From contig NZ_LECW02000022.1 of assembly GCF_001042475.2 (NCBI RefSeq), positions 1 to 64,000 of the forward strand: 64,000 bases of DNA. The letters run 5' to 3'. The translations under genes were made by a program, and so were the position numbers. This document shows, one piece after another, positions 44,820 through 53,562 of this stretch. The notes beneath the pieces were generated by a model that made no database searches, was not told where the DNA came from, and saw nothing but the letters and a program-made list of their open reading frames with translations. Numbering within the stretch: the first letter of the stretch is position 1; every line of letters begins with the position of its first letter. The stretch comes from Bacillus glycinifermentans (GTDB lineage Bacteria; Bacillota; Bacilli; Bacillales; Bacillaceae).

Positions 44820-45554
44820 ATGAAGATTACTGTAATAGGCTGTTATGGCGGATTTCCGGCTGCGAATGAAGCGACGTCCGGATACCTGTTTCAATCCGGG
44901 GATTATTCGGTGCTTGTCGACTGCGGCAGCGCAGTTTTATCAAAACTCCAGCAGTATTTGCCGGTTGAGAAGCTGAATGCCGTTGTTTTATCACATTATC
45001 ACCATGACCATATTGCGGATGTCGGCCCTTTGCAGTTTGCCAAGCTTGTCGGTTCATATCTCGGAAAAGGGGCAGACGTACTTCCGATTTATGGACATCC
45101 GTTTGATGAAGAACAATTTTCGAAGCTTACATATAAATCGCATACCGCGGGGTTCGCGTATGACCCAAAAGCGCCGCTTGAGCTAGGCCCGTTTACGTTC
45201 ACTTTTTTACAGACGGTTCATCCGGTCGACTGTTTTGCGATGCGCATCACAGACGGCGAGCATACAGCCGTTTATACGGCAGATTCAAGCTTTCAGGAAT
45301 CGTTCATCCCTTTTTCAGAAGGCGCCGATATGCTGATGAGCGAGTGCAATTTTTATGCAGGCCAGGACGGAGCGAAGGCAGGGCATATGAACAGCCATGA
45401 AGCGGGCAGAATCGCCGAAGAGTCCGGAGCAGGAAGGCTTCTTTTGACACACTTGCCGCACTTCGGGGATCATCAGCAATTGATAGAAGAAGCGAAAGCC
45501 GTTTATAGCGGCCCGGTTGACCTGGCGGAGACGGGTTATGTGTGGGGAGACTAA
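44820..45554 (+). CDS. yhfI: Metallo-beta-lactamase-fold hydrolase YhfI
   Basis: 244 aa. Metal motif LSHYHHDHIAD near residue 57 and later HPVDCF, YTADSSFQ and LLTHLPHFGD. RNase Z-like subgroup; the substrate is unknown. ATG 44820 follows GAGGTG. The next gene, lplJ, starts 14 bases past its stop, so they are cotranscribed. Confidence 0.9.
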   Translation: MKITVIGCYGGFPAANEATSGYLFQSGDYSVLVDCGSAVLSKLQQYLPVEKLNAVVLSHYHHDHIADVGPLQFAKLVGSYLGKGADVLPIYGHPFDEEQFSKLTYKSHTAGFAYDPKAPLELGPFTFTFLQTVHPVDCFAMRITDGEHTAVYTADSSFQESFIPFSEGADMLMSECNFYAGQDGAKAGHMNSHEAGRIAEESGAGRLLLTHLPHFGDHQQLIEEAKAVYSGPVDLAETGYVWGD

Positions 45555-45568
45555 AAGGAGGAACGAAC

Positions 45569-46558
45569 ATGCTGTTTATCGATAATCAAAACATTACAGA
45601 TCCGAGGATCAACCTGGCAATCGAGGAGTACTGCTTGAAGCACCTTGATCCTGAACAGACGTATTTGCTGTTTTATATCAACCAGCCGTCGATTATCATC
45701 GGCAAAAACCAAAATACGATTGAAGAAATCAATACGAAATATGTCGATGAAAACGGAATTATTGTCGTCCGCCGGCTTTCCGGAGGCGGAGCCGTCTACC
45801 ACGATCTCGGAAACTTGAATTTCAGCTTTATTACAAAAGATGACGGCAACAGTTTTCATAACTTTAAAAAGTTTACTGAACCCGTCGTTGCCGCGTTAAA
45901 GCGCCTCGGGATCGATGCTGAGCTGAGCGGGCGGAATGATCTGATGGCGAACGGCCGGAAAATTTCGGGGAATGCCCAGTTTTCGACAAGAGGGCGGATG
46001 TTCAGCCACGGCACGCTGCTGTTTGATTCCGAAATCGACCATGTCGTATCGGCATTAAAAGTAAAAAAAGATAAAATCGAATCAAAAGGGATTAAGTCGA
46101 TTAGAAGCCGTGTGGCGAACATCAGCGAATTTCTCGAACAAAAAATGACGACCGAGGAATTCCGCAGCCTGCTTCTCAAATATATTTTCGATACCGAAGG
46201 CGATATTCCAGAATACAAGCTGACTGATGACGATTGGAAAATCATCAATCAAATCTCTAAAGAACGCTATCAAAACTGGGATTGGAATTACGGAAAGTCT
46301 CCGAAATTCAACCTCCAGCACTCAAAACGGTTTCCTGCCGGGTCAATCGATATTCGTCTTGAGGTTCATAAAGGCATCATCCAGGAATGCAAAATTTTCG
46401 GCGACTTTTTCGGCGTCGGTGATGTCGGCGATATCGAAGATAAACTGTCAGGCATCCAATATGAAAGAAAAGCGATTGAAGAGGCGCTCGAGGGCGTTGA
46501 TATTCGGCATTATTTCGGAAACATTCAAAAGGAAGAGTTTTTTGATCTCGTTTACTAA
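45569..46558 (+). CDS. lplJ: Lipoate-protein ligase LplJ
   Basis: 329 aa from ATG 45569 with AAAGGAGG. The conserved RRLSGGGAVYHDLGNLNFS motif binds lipoyl-AMP; a C-terminal accessory domain (about residues 250-329) is present. Activates free lipoate and transfers it to E2 or GcvH lipoyl domains. Followed by a terminator. Confidence 0.95.
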   Translation: MLFIDNQNITDPRINLAIEEYCLKHLDPEQTYLLFYINQPSIIIGKNQNTIEEINTKYVDENGIIVVRRLSGGGAVYHDLGNLNFSFITKDDGNSFHNFKKFTEPVVAALKRLGIDAELSGRNDLMANGRKISGNAQFSTRGRMFSHGTLLFDSEIDHVVSALKVKKDKIESKGIKSIRSRVANISEFLEQKMTTEEFRSLLLKYIFDTEGDIPEYKLTDDDWKIINQISKERYQNWDWNYGKSPKFNLQHSKRFPAGSIDIRLEVHKGIIQECKIFGDFFGVGDVGDIEDKLSGIQYERKAIEEALEGVDIRHYFGNIQKEEFFDLVY

Positions 46559-46559
46559 T

Positions 46560-46594
46560 TAAAAGGGAGCCGGCCTATTGGGCGGCTCTTTTTT
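46560..46594 (+). terminator. Terminator after lplJ
   Basis: AAAAGGGAGCCG pairs with CGGCTCTTTTTT (GAGCCG/CGGCTC core) around a short loop. Confidence 0.75.
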
Positions 46595-46635
46595 GATTGC
46601 TTATGAGAGGAATGGAAGATATTTTCCATCAGACC

Positions 46636-46709
46636 TTGAGTGTTTTCGATTCATTTACTATAATGGGAATAGATTTTTATTATTCAAAAATGAATGGTTA
46701 TTCATTCAT
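46636..46709 (+). promoter_or_regulatory. lcfB promoter and FadR operator
   Basis: TTGAGT (46636-46641), 17-base spacer, TATAAT (46659-46664). At 46690-46709 ATGAATGGTTATTCATTCAT matches the FadR (YsiA) operator pattern TGAATGANTANTCATTCA with one mismatch. The operator lies downstream of the start of transcription, so FadR would block elongation or promoter clearance until long-chain acyl-CoA relieves it. Confidence 0.88.
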
Positions 46710-46727
46710 TTTTCAAGGGGTGGGAGA

Positions 46728-48269
46728 ATGAACTTAGTTTCCAAATTGGAGGAAACAGCGAAAGCAAAGCCTGACAGAATCGCTTATATTTTTGGGGAAC
46801 AGACGGAAACTTACGGGGGATTGCAGCAAAAAATTGATTGTTTTGCAGGAGGACTGCGCGAATTAGGGGTTGAAAAAGGGGATCATGTTGCATTGCTGCT
46901 CGGCAATACTCCGCATTTTGTCATTTCGTTTTTCGGAACGTTGAAAGCGGGAGCGGTCGCGATTCCGATTAATCCCGCCTACACGCCGTCAGAAATCGGC
47001 TATATGCTGACGAATGGCGATGCCAAAGTCATTGTGGCCGACGGTCGGCTCCTGCCTTTATACGAAAAGATGCACGAATCTCTTCCGATGGTCGGGCATG
47101 TTGTGTTCTGCGAAACGGGAGGGCCGCTCTACGAGCCGGAAGATCCGCATGTGAAAGTCAAATTGAAATCGTTTGCAACGGTGATGAAGCCGGCGGCTGC
47201 TCAGAGCTTTCCTGAGCTTAAAGAAGATGATACAGCAGCGATTCTTTATACGTCAGGAACGACGGGACAGCCAAAGGGCGCGATGCTGACACATCAAAAC
47301 CTTTTTTCGAATGCGAATGATACGGCCGGCTATTTGACGATGAATGAAGCCGATCTTGTCGTCGCGGCCTTGCCGATGTTCCATGTGTTCTGCTTAACGG
47401 TCTGCATGAACGCTCCGCTGATGAACGGCGCCGCGATTTTAATCATCCCGAAATTCAGCCCTGCAAAGGTTTTTGAACTTGTGAAAAAGCATAAGGCGAC
47501 GATTTTTGCCGGAGTTCCGACGATGTACAATTACCTGTACCAGCATGAGGCCGCCGATGAACACGGGTTTGGTTCGATCCGTCTTTGTATATCAGGAGGC
47601 GCCGCGATGCCCGTTGCGCTGCTGAAAAAATTTGAGGAAACATTTAATGTACTCGTGTTGGAAGGATACGGCTTATCCGAAGCTTCTCCAGTTACGTGTT
47701 TTAACCCGTTCAGCACCGGCCGGAAACCGGGTTCCATCGGCACCGATATTCTCAATGTCAAAAACAAAGTCGTCAATGAGCTTGGAGAAGAACTGCCGGC
47801 CGGCCAGGTGGGGGAACTGATCGTGAAAGGGCCGAACGTTATGAAGGGATACTATAAAATGCCTGAAGAAACCGCCCATACGATAAGAGACGGATGGCTC
47901 TATACAGGAGACCTTGCAAAGCGCGATGAAGACGGGTATTTTTATATCGTCGACAGAAAGAAAGACATGATCATTGTCGGCGGATACAATGTTTATCCGC
48001 GGGAAGTCGAGGAAGTTCTCTACAGGCATCCTGAGGTCGCCGAGGCGGTGGTGATCGGCGTTCCCGACCCGAATACGGGAGAAGCTGTGCAATGCTATGT
48101 CGTTCCAAAGAAGAAAACGCTGACGGAAGAGGACATCTTGTCGCATTGCACACAGCACCTCGCAAAATATAAGCGCCCTTCATCGATCATTTTTCTTGAG
48201 GAGATCCCGAAAAACTCGACCGGGAAAATTTTGCGCAGGGCTTTGAAAGACATTTTGGCAAACACATGA
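46728..48269 (+). CDS. lcfB: Long-chain-fatty-acid CoA ligase LcfB
   Basis: 513 aa from ATG 46728 (GGGGTGGGAG upstream), the recalled B. subtilis LcfB (YhfL) length; the frame is open to 46578 but covers the operator. ANL-superfamily motifs: [46 protein letters not shown] and the C-terminal Lys in [10 protein letters not shown]. Activates fatty acids for beta-oxidation with ATP and CoA. FadR-controlled by the site above. Confidence 0.95.
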   Translation: MNLVSKLEETAKAKPDRIAYIFGEQTETYGGLQQKIDCFAGGLRELGVEKGDHVALLLGNTPHFVISFFGTLKAGAVAIPINPAYTPSEIGYMLTNGDAKVIVADGRLLPLYEKMHESLPMVGHVVFCETGGPLYEPEDPHVKVKLKSFATVMKPAAAQSFPELKEDDTAAILYTSGTTGQPKGAMLTHQNLFSNANDTAGYLTMNEADLVVAALPMFHVFCLTVCMNAPLMNGAAILIIPKFSPAKVFELVKKHKATIFAGVPTMYNYLYQHEAADEHGFGSIRLCISGGAAMPVALLKKFEETFNVLVLEGYGLSEASPVTCFNPFSTGRKPGSIGTDILNVKNKVVNELGEELPAGQVGELIVKGPNVMKGYYKMPEETAHTIRDGWLYTGDLAKRDEDGYFYIVDRKKDMIIVGGYNVYPREVEEVLYRHPEVAEAVVIGVPDPNTGEAVQCYVVPKKKTLTEEDILSHCTQHLAKYKRPSSIIFLEEIPKNSTGKILRRALKDILANT

Positions 48270-48298
48270 AAGGGACATGCTCAGCGTCCCTTTCTTTA
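48268..48298 (+). terminator. Terminator after lcfB
   Basis: GAAAGGGAC pairs with GTCCCTTTC around a 9-base loop, followed by TTTA. Confidence 0.6.
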
Positions 48299-48351
48299 CA
48301 TTCTCTAAAAACTCCGCTTTTTGTTTTTGATTCAGATGATAATACGTTTTT

Positions 48352-48591
48352 TTAAATGACGGCTCCGTCCTTTTTCAGCCAGACGGGGAACGCCATGTGA
48401 CCGGTGGGGGTCATTTTGGTGCTTCCGCGATAATCGGGGGAAGCCAAGTCATGCGCCTTGTTTTCCTTCAGTTTTGTTCCTTTATTGAATGTATTGAGTA
48501 TGCCGTCGATATATTGCTTTTTTCGATTATGATCAGCCTGCCGTTTTTTCCGCCGGCCTGATTGTGATTTCTTCGGCATTCCTTGCATCAA
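48352..48591 (-). CDS. Small basic hypothetical protein
   Basis: 79 aa, or 75 aa if it begins at the internal MPKKSQSGRRKK. Very basic N-terminus (KKSQSGRRKKRQADHNRKK) followed by a mixed tail TGHMAFPVWLKKDG. No good ribosome-binding site for either start, and no family recognised. It occupies the place of B. subtilis yhfM, which it does not resemble as far as I recall. The protein looks coherent, but it could be a remnant. Confidence 0.45.
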   Translation of the reverse strand: MMQGMPKKSQSGRRKKRQADHNRKKQYIDGILNTFNKGTKLKENKAHDLASPDYRGSTKMTPTGHMAFPVWLKKDGAVI

Positions 48592-48696
48592 AAGGATCGG
48601 CCATGAGGTTGAATATATATAAAGCTGAGTAATAAAATACCGAAAAAGAGTATGAGTTTATCCCGACAAAGAGCTTTTCATCCGGAAAAAATATGC

Positions 48697-48734
48697 TATA
48701 ATGTTCAATAAATTATACGAATGTTTAATTTATT
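48697..48734 (+). promoter_or_regulatory. Promoter and dyad ahead of the azl-like cassette
   Basis: TATAAT at 48697-48702 is followed by a dyad AATAAATTA (48707-48715) and TAATTTATT (48726-48734) with 10 bases between the arms, spanning the predicted transcription start and ending 12 bases before the regulator gene. It is well placed as an autorepression operator for the XRE-cupin protein. Confidence 0.5.
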
Positions 48735-48746
48735 AGGGGGATAACG

Positions 48747-49298
48747 ATGAAGTCCATTGAACAGCAAGTCGCCGAAAATGTGAAAAGGCTAAGGAAAATC
48801 CGCAATTACAGCCTTGATCAGCTGTCCGCGTTAACCGGCGTAAGCAAGGGAATGCTGGCGCAAATCGAAAAAGGCGCTTCAAGCCCGACGATCACAACGC
48901 TTTGGAAAATCGCAAACGGGCTGCAAGTCTCGTTTACATCGCTCGCTGAAAAGCCGGCAGGGGAGCCGGCGATCGTCAGAAAGAGTGAGAGGGCGCCTGT
49001 AACGGCCGGGGATGACCGATATGCAGCGTTTCCGCATTTTCCTTTCGACCAGAAAAAAAAGTTTGAAATTTTTTATATCGAACTGCTGCCGGGCTGTGTA
49101 CACGAATCAGAACCCCATCACGGCGGCATTGAGGAATACGTGCTCGTCAGCAAAGGAACGGTGGCTGTCTCCTGCGGGGATTACAGCTGTGAATTGCGCG
49201 AAGGGGATGCGATGCACTTTACCGCAAATACCGTTCACAAGTATGAAAACAAAACGGAACAAACCGCAACAGGCTACACATTAATTTATTATCCGTAA
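48747..49298 (+). CDS. XRE-family regulator with cupin domain
   Basis: 183 aa. HTH_3 in residues about 10-65 (RLRKIRNYSLDQLSALTG, KGMLAQIEKGASSPTITTL) and a C-terminal cupin (about residues 105-180; HHGGIEEYVLVSKGTVAV, FTANTVHKYENK). Such HTH-cupin proteins sense small molecules and often control transporters. It lies 11 bases upstream of azlC and probably regulates it. B. subtilis has no such cassette between lcfB and yhfN in the order I recall. Confidence 0.88.
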   Translation: MKSIEQQVAENVKRLRKIRNYSLDQLSALTGVSKGMLAQIEKGASSPTITTLWKIANGLQVSFTSLAEKPAGEPAIVRKSERAPVTAGDDRYAAFPHFPFDQKKKFEIFYIELLPGCVHESEPHHGGIEEYVLVSKGTVAVSCGDYSCELREGDAMHFTANTVHKYENKTEQTATGYTLIYYP

Positions 49299-49309
49299 GA
49301 GGTGTCACG

Positions 49310-50026
49310 ATGGAAAATCAGCATAAGCTCACACTTTTGGACGGCCTCCGTTCGGGAATTCCGCTCGCAGCCGGATATATTCCCGTTGCTTTGACGTTCG
49401 GGCTTTTGGCGAAAACGACAGGGCTTTCGCTGTTTGAAACGTTCCTGATGAGCGCCCTCGTTTTCGGCGGGGCGTCCCAGTACATGTCATTAAGCATGCT
49501 TGCCGTCCATACCGGCATCATCGAAATTATCATGACGACTTTTATCGTCAACATCAGGCATTTTTTATTTTCGGCTTCTTTAAACCAGCTTGTTGAACGC
49601 GATGTTCCTTGGAAAAAAGCATTCTATGCTTTTTTTGCCGTGACAGATGAGTCGTTTGCCGTTGCGGCTTTAAGAAAAGAAAAGCTGACGACGCGCTACA
49701 TGATCGGGCTCGGGTCCACCGGTTATGCGAGCTGGGTTTTTTGGAGCGCCGCCGGTCATGCTGCAGGCGCCGGCATGCCGTCCGTTTTACAGGAAAGCAT
49801 GAGCATCGCCCTTTATGCGATGTTTATCGGACTCCTCGTACCTGCCTTGAAAAAGCAGAGGAAAGTGCTGTTATTGGCAGGAGCCGGAGCTTTGTTTAAT
49901 ACCGTTTTTCAAATGAGCGGCATGCTGTCTGCGGGCTGGGCGATCGTCTGCGCCACGTTGTTATCGGCAGTCATGATCGAATGGCTTTATCATCCTAAGT
50001 TGAAGGAGAACAGAAAATATGGTTAG
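49310..50026 (+). CDS. AzlC-family branched-chain amino acid exporter subunit
   Basis: 238 aa with about seven hydrophobic segments; family motifs SGIPLAAGYIPVALTFGLLAK and FGGASQYMSLSMLAVHTG, TFIVNIRHFLFSASLN. AzlC works with AzlD to export branched-chain or related amino acids (established for azlCD). Its last 8 bases overlap the azlD-like gene. Substrate not readable. Confidence 0.9.
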   Translation: MENQHKLTLLDGLRSGIPLAAGYIPVALTFGLLAKTTGLSLFETFLMSALVFGGASQYMSLSMLAVHTGIIEIIMTTFIVNIRHFLFSASLNQLVERDVPWKKAFYAFFAVTDESFAVAALRKEKLTTRYMIGLGSTGYASWVFWSAAGHAAGAGMPSVLQESMSIALYAMFIGLLVPALKKQRKVLLLAGAGALFNTVFQMSGMLSAGWAIVCATLLSAVMIEWLYHPKLKENRKYG

Positions 50027-50330
50027 TCCCATTGTTTGGATGATTCTCGGAATGGCCGCTGTTACATACCTTCCGCGGGTAATTCCTTTGGTAGCTTTCG
50101 AAAGCCTTAAGCTTCCCCGATTTTTGGAGCGCGTCCTTAAAAACGTGCCATATGCTGTATTGGGCGCCTTGATCTTTCCCGGAGTTTTTTTGGTGCAAAG
50201 CGGTGCCTTGTACGGGCTCGCAGGCGCTGTGATCGCTTTTTTATTGTCGTACATGGGGATGAGCGTCATCATTGTCGTGTCCGGAACGATTGCGGTGCTG
50301 GCCGCGGCAGGTTTTATGCTTTCGTTATAA
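50019..50330 (+). CDS. AzlD-family exporter subunit
   Basis: 103 aa, four hydrophobic segments, with TYLPRVIPLVAFESLKLPRF near residues 18-37 and a conserved VPYAVLGALIFPG stretch. The obligate small partner of the AzlC protein, translationally coupled to it through the overlap. Confidence 0.9.
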   Translation: MVSPIVWMILGMAAVTYLPRVIPLVAFESLKLPRFLERVLKNVPYAVLGALIFPGVFLVQSGALYGLAGAVIAFLLSYMGMSVIIVVSGTIAVLAAAGFMLSL

Positions 50331-50402
50331 GGCTTGGTTCTAACTTTGCGGCAAAAAGCCTACAATAGAAGTAACCGCTATTTGAGAAGGGGTGATTCGT
50401 CC

Positions 50403-51659
50403 ATGCGGAAATGGATCGCGGGAGCCTGCCTGCTTTATGTGTTGTACGGACTTTTTTTCTACTGGTATCTCTTCAAGACCGGGGATTCTTCCGTTCCCGA
50501 GGCGCTGAAAGGGACAAGCGCAGATCCGGCGACATTCATGAACAAAAAAGAACTGATTCTGACAGAAGATTATTCGAAGATCAAAGATTTTATATTTTTT
50601 CTCAGGATTCCGCTTGAGTGGTTTCTGTTTTTTATTCTATTAATCGCCGGCTTATCGCGAAAGATGACGCATTGGGCTGAGCAAACGTCAAGGTTCAAGG
50701 TTGTTCAAATCGCTGCTTACGTTTTCGTCCTCTTTTTGATCGTGACGGCCGCATCTTTGCCGCTCGACTGGATCAGTTATCAGTATTCGCTCGGCTACGG
50801 AATTTCAACACAGCCGACCGCAAGCTGGATCAAAGACCAGGTCATCGATTTTTGGGTCAGCTTTCCATTAACCGCAGGAGCTGTGATGGTGTTCTACTGG
50901 CTGATGAAAAGGAGCGAAAAACGCTGGTGGCTATTTGCGTGGCTTTTGACCGTGCCGGTTACGCTGTTTTTATTCTTTCTGCAGCCTGTCGTCATCGATC
51001 CTTTGTACAACGACTTTTATCCGCTGAAAAACAAAAAGCTTGAATATGACATCCTTAAGCTGGCCGATCAGGCTGACATTCCCGCAAATCACGTCTATGA
51101 AGTGGATATGTCGAAAAAAACGAATGCGCTAAACGCATATGTGACCGGGATCGGCGCTAACAAAAGGATCGTGCTTTGGGACACGACGCTGAACAAGCTC
51201 AATGAGCCGGAAATTTTATTCATCATGGCGCACGAAATGGGTCACTATGTCATGAAGCACGTATACAAAGGACTTGCCGGATATCTGTTTTTATCACTCG
51301 CCGGATTGTACGTCATTGCCAAGCTTTACAAATGGATCATCAGGCGCTATGGAAACAGCCTGCATATTAAAGGGAGGACAGACCTTGCCGCACTGCCGTT
51401 ATTGCTGCTATTGACAGGGGTGCTCACCTTTACCGCCTCTCCGTTTACAAACGCGGTTTCAAGGCATCAGGAAAAAGCCGCAGACGAGTATGCCGTCGAA
51501 TTGACGAAAAACAAAAAAGCCGCTGTGGCCGCCTTTCAGGAGCTGTCAAAAGCGGGCTTGAGCGAGGCTAATCCGCCGTTTCTCGTCAAAATTTTTAAAT
51601 ACGGGCATCCGACCATCATGGAGCGGATTCAAAATGTCGAACAAAACGCTGACAAATGA
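50403..51659 (+). CDS. yhfN: M48-family (Ste24-like) membrane protease YhfN
   Basis: 418 aa from ATG 50403 with AAGGGGTGAT. Seven or so hydrophobic segments; zinc motif HEMGH (IMAHEMGHYVMKHV) and a downstream RHQEKAADEYAVE that supplies the third ligand Glu. CAAX-type or membrane-protein quality-control proteases belong here. The frame upstream to 50334 lacks a start signal. Confidence 0.9.
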   Translation: MRKWIAGACLLYVLYGLFFYWYLFKTGDSSVPEALKGTSADPATFMNKKELILTEDYSKIKDFIFFLRIPLEWFLFFILLIAGLSRKMTHWAEQTSRFKVVQIAAYVFVLFLIVTAASLPLDWISYQYSLGYGISTQPTASWIKDQVIDFWVSFPLTAGAVMVFYWLMKRSEKRWWLFAWLLTVPVTLFLFFLQPVVIDPLYNDFYPLKNKKLEYDILKLADQADIPANHVYEVDMSKKTNALNAYVTGIGANKRIVLWDTTLNKLNEPEILFIMAHEMGHYVMKHVYKGLAGYLFLSLAGLYVIAKLYKWIIRRYGNSLHIKGRTDLAALPLLLLLTGVLTFTASPFTNAVSRHQEKAADEYAVELTKNKKAAVAAFQELSKAGLSEANPPFLVKIFKYGHPTIMERIQNVEQNADK

Positions 51660-51660
51660 A

Positions 51661-51697
51661 GAAAAAGCTAATGTTTAAAAAACACTAGCTTTTTCCA
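51661..51697. terminator. Terminator between yhfN and aprE
   Basis: GAAAAAGCTA pairs with TAGCTTTTTC around a 15-base A/T-rich loop; suits both convergent genes. Confidence 0.7.
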
Positions 51698-51718
51698 TAG
51701 GTTATTTGTTAAAATATG

Positions 51719-52855
51719 TTACTGAGCGGCAGCTTCCACATTGATCAGCCCTTTTCCATAGTAGAAAGAATCTCCCAAATTAGTCGCGGTGCTTGAGAGG
51801 CGGTCGCGAACTTGGGAAGCTGAAAGCGCAGGGGATTTTGACAAGATCAGGGCTGCTGCTCCCGCTACATGAGGCGAAGCCATTGACGTTCCGTTCAAAG
51901 TAGCGTAAGTGTTGGAAGGATATGTGCTGTATATGCTGACGCCCGGAGCCACTACATCAAGCTCTGGACCGACGCTTGAAAACGAAGCTCTCTGGTTGCT
52001 GCTGTTAACCGCACCGACAGCAATGACAGAGTCGTATTTTGCAGGGTAGCCGATCGTACTAGAGCTGCCTGATGTTCCGCTGTTTCCCGCTGCCGCCACT
52101 ACGACGACGCCGCTTGCGTATGCTTTGTCAACAGCCTGTTTCAGCGCAGTTGAGCCTGATGGTCCGCCAAGGCTCATGTTGATGACATCCAAGTTGTTCG
52201 CCGTGGCCCACTCGATTCCGCTGACGATCGCGCTGTATGTTCCGCTTCCGCTTGAATTCAACACTTTAATAGCGTATAGGGAGACATTTGGCGCAACGCC
52301 CAAAACGCCTATTGAATTGTCAAGCGCCGCCACCGTTCCGGCAACATGCGTGCCGTGTCCGTTTCCGTCAGTATTGTAGCTTTCACCAGAGACAAAGCTT
52401 GCTCCGCCGACGACATTTAAGTCTGAATGAGAGGCAGCGATCCCCGTATCGAGGACACCGACTTTTACATTGGCTCCTTTATATCCTTGAGCCTGCACTT
52501 TGTCAGCCTTGATTTGCGGAATGCCGTAAGGAACCGTTTGCGCGAGCGCATGAGCGACGTGATCCTCTTCCACGTAGGCAACGCTTGGATCATTTTTCAG
52601 CTCTTTTACCGCATCCTGATCGAGCGTCGCTTTTGCGGCGTTGATGATCTTGAATTGCTTGTCCACTTTTCCGCCGCTCTCTTTAATGACATCCTTTTTG
52701 ACTGATGCTGTTTTTACCGATGACTTAAATCCGACAATATAATCCTTTTCTACATCTTTCGCCGGCTGTTCAGCAGAAGCCGGATTGCTGAAAGCCATTG
52801 TAAAAACAAGCAAAAGGGCCGTCAGCACGCTAAGCCATAAACTCCTCTTTTTCAC
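51719..52855 (-). CDS. aprE: Secreted alkaline serine protease, subtilisin Carlsberg type
   Basis: 378 aa from GTG 52855 (GGAGGAGAGTGAT upstream). Sec signal peptide of about 28 residues ending ASA, an I9 propeptide to VAHALA, then the mature enzyme from [10 protein letters not shown] (residue 105, 274 aa). Catalytic triad: Asp in [14 protein letters not shown], His in [10 protein letters not shown], Ser in [12 protein letters not shown]; oxyanion Asn in AAAGNSG. Highly similar to subtilisin Carlsberg but with many differences throughout (for example [26 protein letters not shown]), as recalled. Expression in relatives depends on DegU, AbrB, ScoC and SinR. The gene follows a long leader hairpin. 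Confidence 0.97.
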   Translation of the reverse strand: MKKRSLWLSVLTALLLVFTMAFSNPASAEQPAKDVEKDYIVGFKSSVKTASVKKDVIKESGGKVDKQFKIINAAKATLDQDAVKELKNDPSVAYVEEDHVAHALAQTVPYGIPQIKADKVQAQGYKGANVKVGVLDTGIAASHSDLNVVGGASFVSGESYNTDGNGHGTHVAGTVAALDNSIGVLGVAPNVSLYAIKVLNSSGSGTYSAIVSGIEWATANNLDVINMSLGGPSGSTALKQAVDKAYASGVVVVAAAGNSGTSGSSSTIGYPAKYDSVIAVGAVNSSNQRASFSSVGPELDVVAPGVSIYSTYPSNTYATLNGTSMASPHVAGAAALILSKSPALSASQVRDRLSSTATNLGDSFYYGKGLINVEAAAQ

Positions 52856-52882
52856 TGCTAATCACTCTCCTCCATTTTTGTT

Positions 52883-52930
52883 CAGAATAATTGAAATATA
52901 GAGATAATATCTTCTATTCCAATTATTCTG
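52883..52930 (-). promoter_or_regulatory. aprE 5' leader stem-loop (mRNA stabiliser)
   Basis: On the mRNA, CAGAATAATTG (52930-52920) pairs exactly with CAATTATTCTG (52893-52883), and inner ATAGA/TCTAT extends the structure. It begins at the predicted transcription start. B. subtilis aprE has an analogous 5'-terminal stem-loop that gives the message a long half-life (published). The loop contains GATATTATC, matching the ScoC consensus RATANTATY. Confidence 0.8.
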
Positions 52931-52937
52931 TTAATTT

Positions 52938-52966
52938 ATTATATAGAAAAAATGAAATATATGGTA
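52938..52966 (-). promoter_or_regulatory. aprE promoter
   Basis: On the minus strand TATAAT (52943-52938) with a 17-base spacer to TACCAT (52966-52961). The weak -35 is like the non-consensus -35 of B. subtilis aprE and suits activator dependence. +1 should fall near 52931. Confidence 0.6.
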
Positions 52967-53197
52967 GACCTATTTTTTTGAAAAAAAATATTTGGTTTTT
53001 CGAGCTCCTTTTCCTATTTTAGAAAAAATCTCAAGGTCTTAAGAATGAAAATAGCCGGTTTTTTATACCGGCCGATCGTGTGAAAAAGGTCGTGATCCCC
53101 AATGGCTGCAAAGCGTCATGGACGCTCTCATTTTGTGAAAATATTAAATGCTTAAGATAAAAAATGATTTTATAATATGGGAGCATACTAAAGGAAT

Positions 53198-53470
53198 GTT
53201 CATGGTGCTGATCGGTGCGCCTTTATGGGGGATCTCGGGAAGTTCTGAAACGGAGGGGGAGCGGCCATTGTGTTTGTCGTTTTGTTCGGTACGGCTCTCG
53301 CGTTTTGCGTTTACATAGGAAGCCTGTCGTTCCTCTCGCCGATAGAAACAAGCTGCCCTAAGCTGTGCTGAACGGCTGGCTGCATGTTCCTTTCAATGCG
53401 GCGGGTACGGAGATGATCATCATAACGGTCATTTGGCTTTCTCTCAGCAGGGAAAGAGGAGCCTGTTTTC
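53198..53470 (+). pseudogene. Decayed EamA/DMT-family transporter gene
   Basis: MVLIGAPLWGISG near 53203 resembles the first helix of an EamA transporter; the text then jumps to VFVVLFGTALAFCVYIGSLS, typical of the penultimate helices, then a stop, and in a shifted frame WLHVPFNAAGTEMIIITV. The middle of the gene is deleted and the C-terminal part is frameshifted. It lies between the aprE promoter region and the Fur-controlled operon; 52967-53197 shows no other gene. Confidence 0.65.
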
Positions 53471-53483
53471 TTTTTCTTTATGT

Positions 53484-53527
53484 TGATAATGATTATCATT
53501 GTCATTATGCTGTTCTGTTGCTATAAT
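53484..53527 (+). promoter_or_regulatory. Fur box and promoter of the siderophore-uptake operon
   Basis: TGATAATGATTATCA (53484-53498) is a perfect 7-1-7 Fur box. It abuts TTGTCA (53499-53504), which with a 17-base spacer precedes TATAAT (53522-53527). Iron-loaded Fur would occlude the -35. Confidence 0.92.
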
Positions 53528-53562
53528 AATTTCAGTCTACATAAAGAACAAAGGAGATACAT

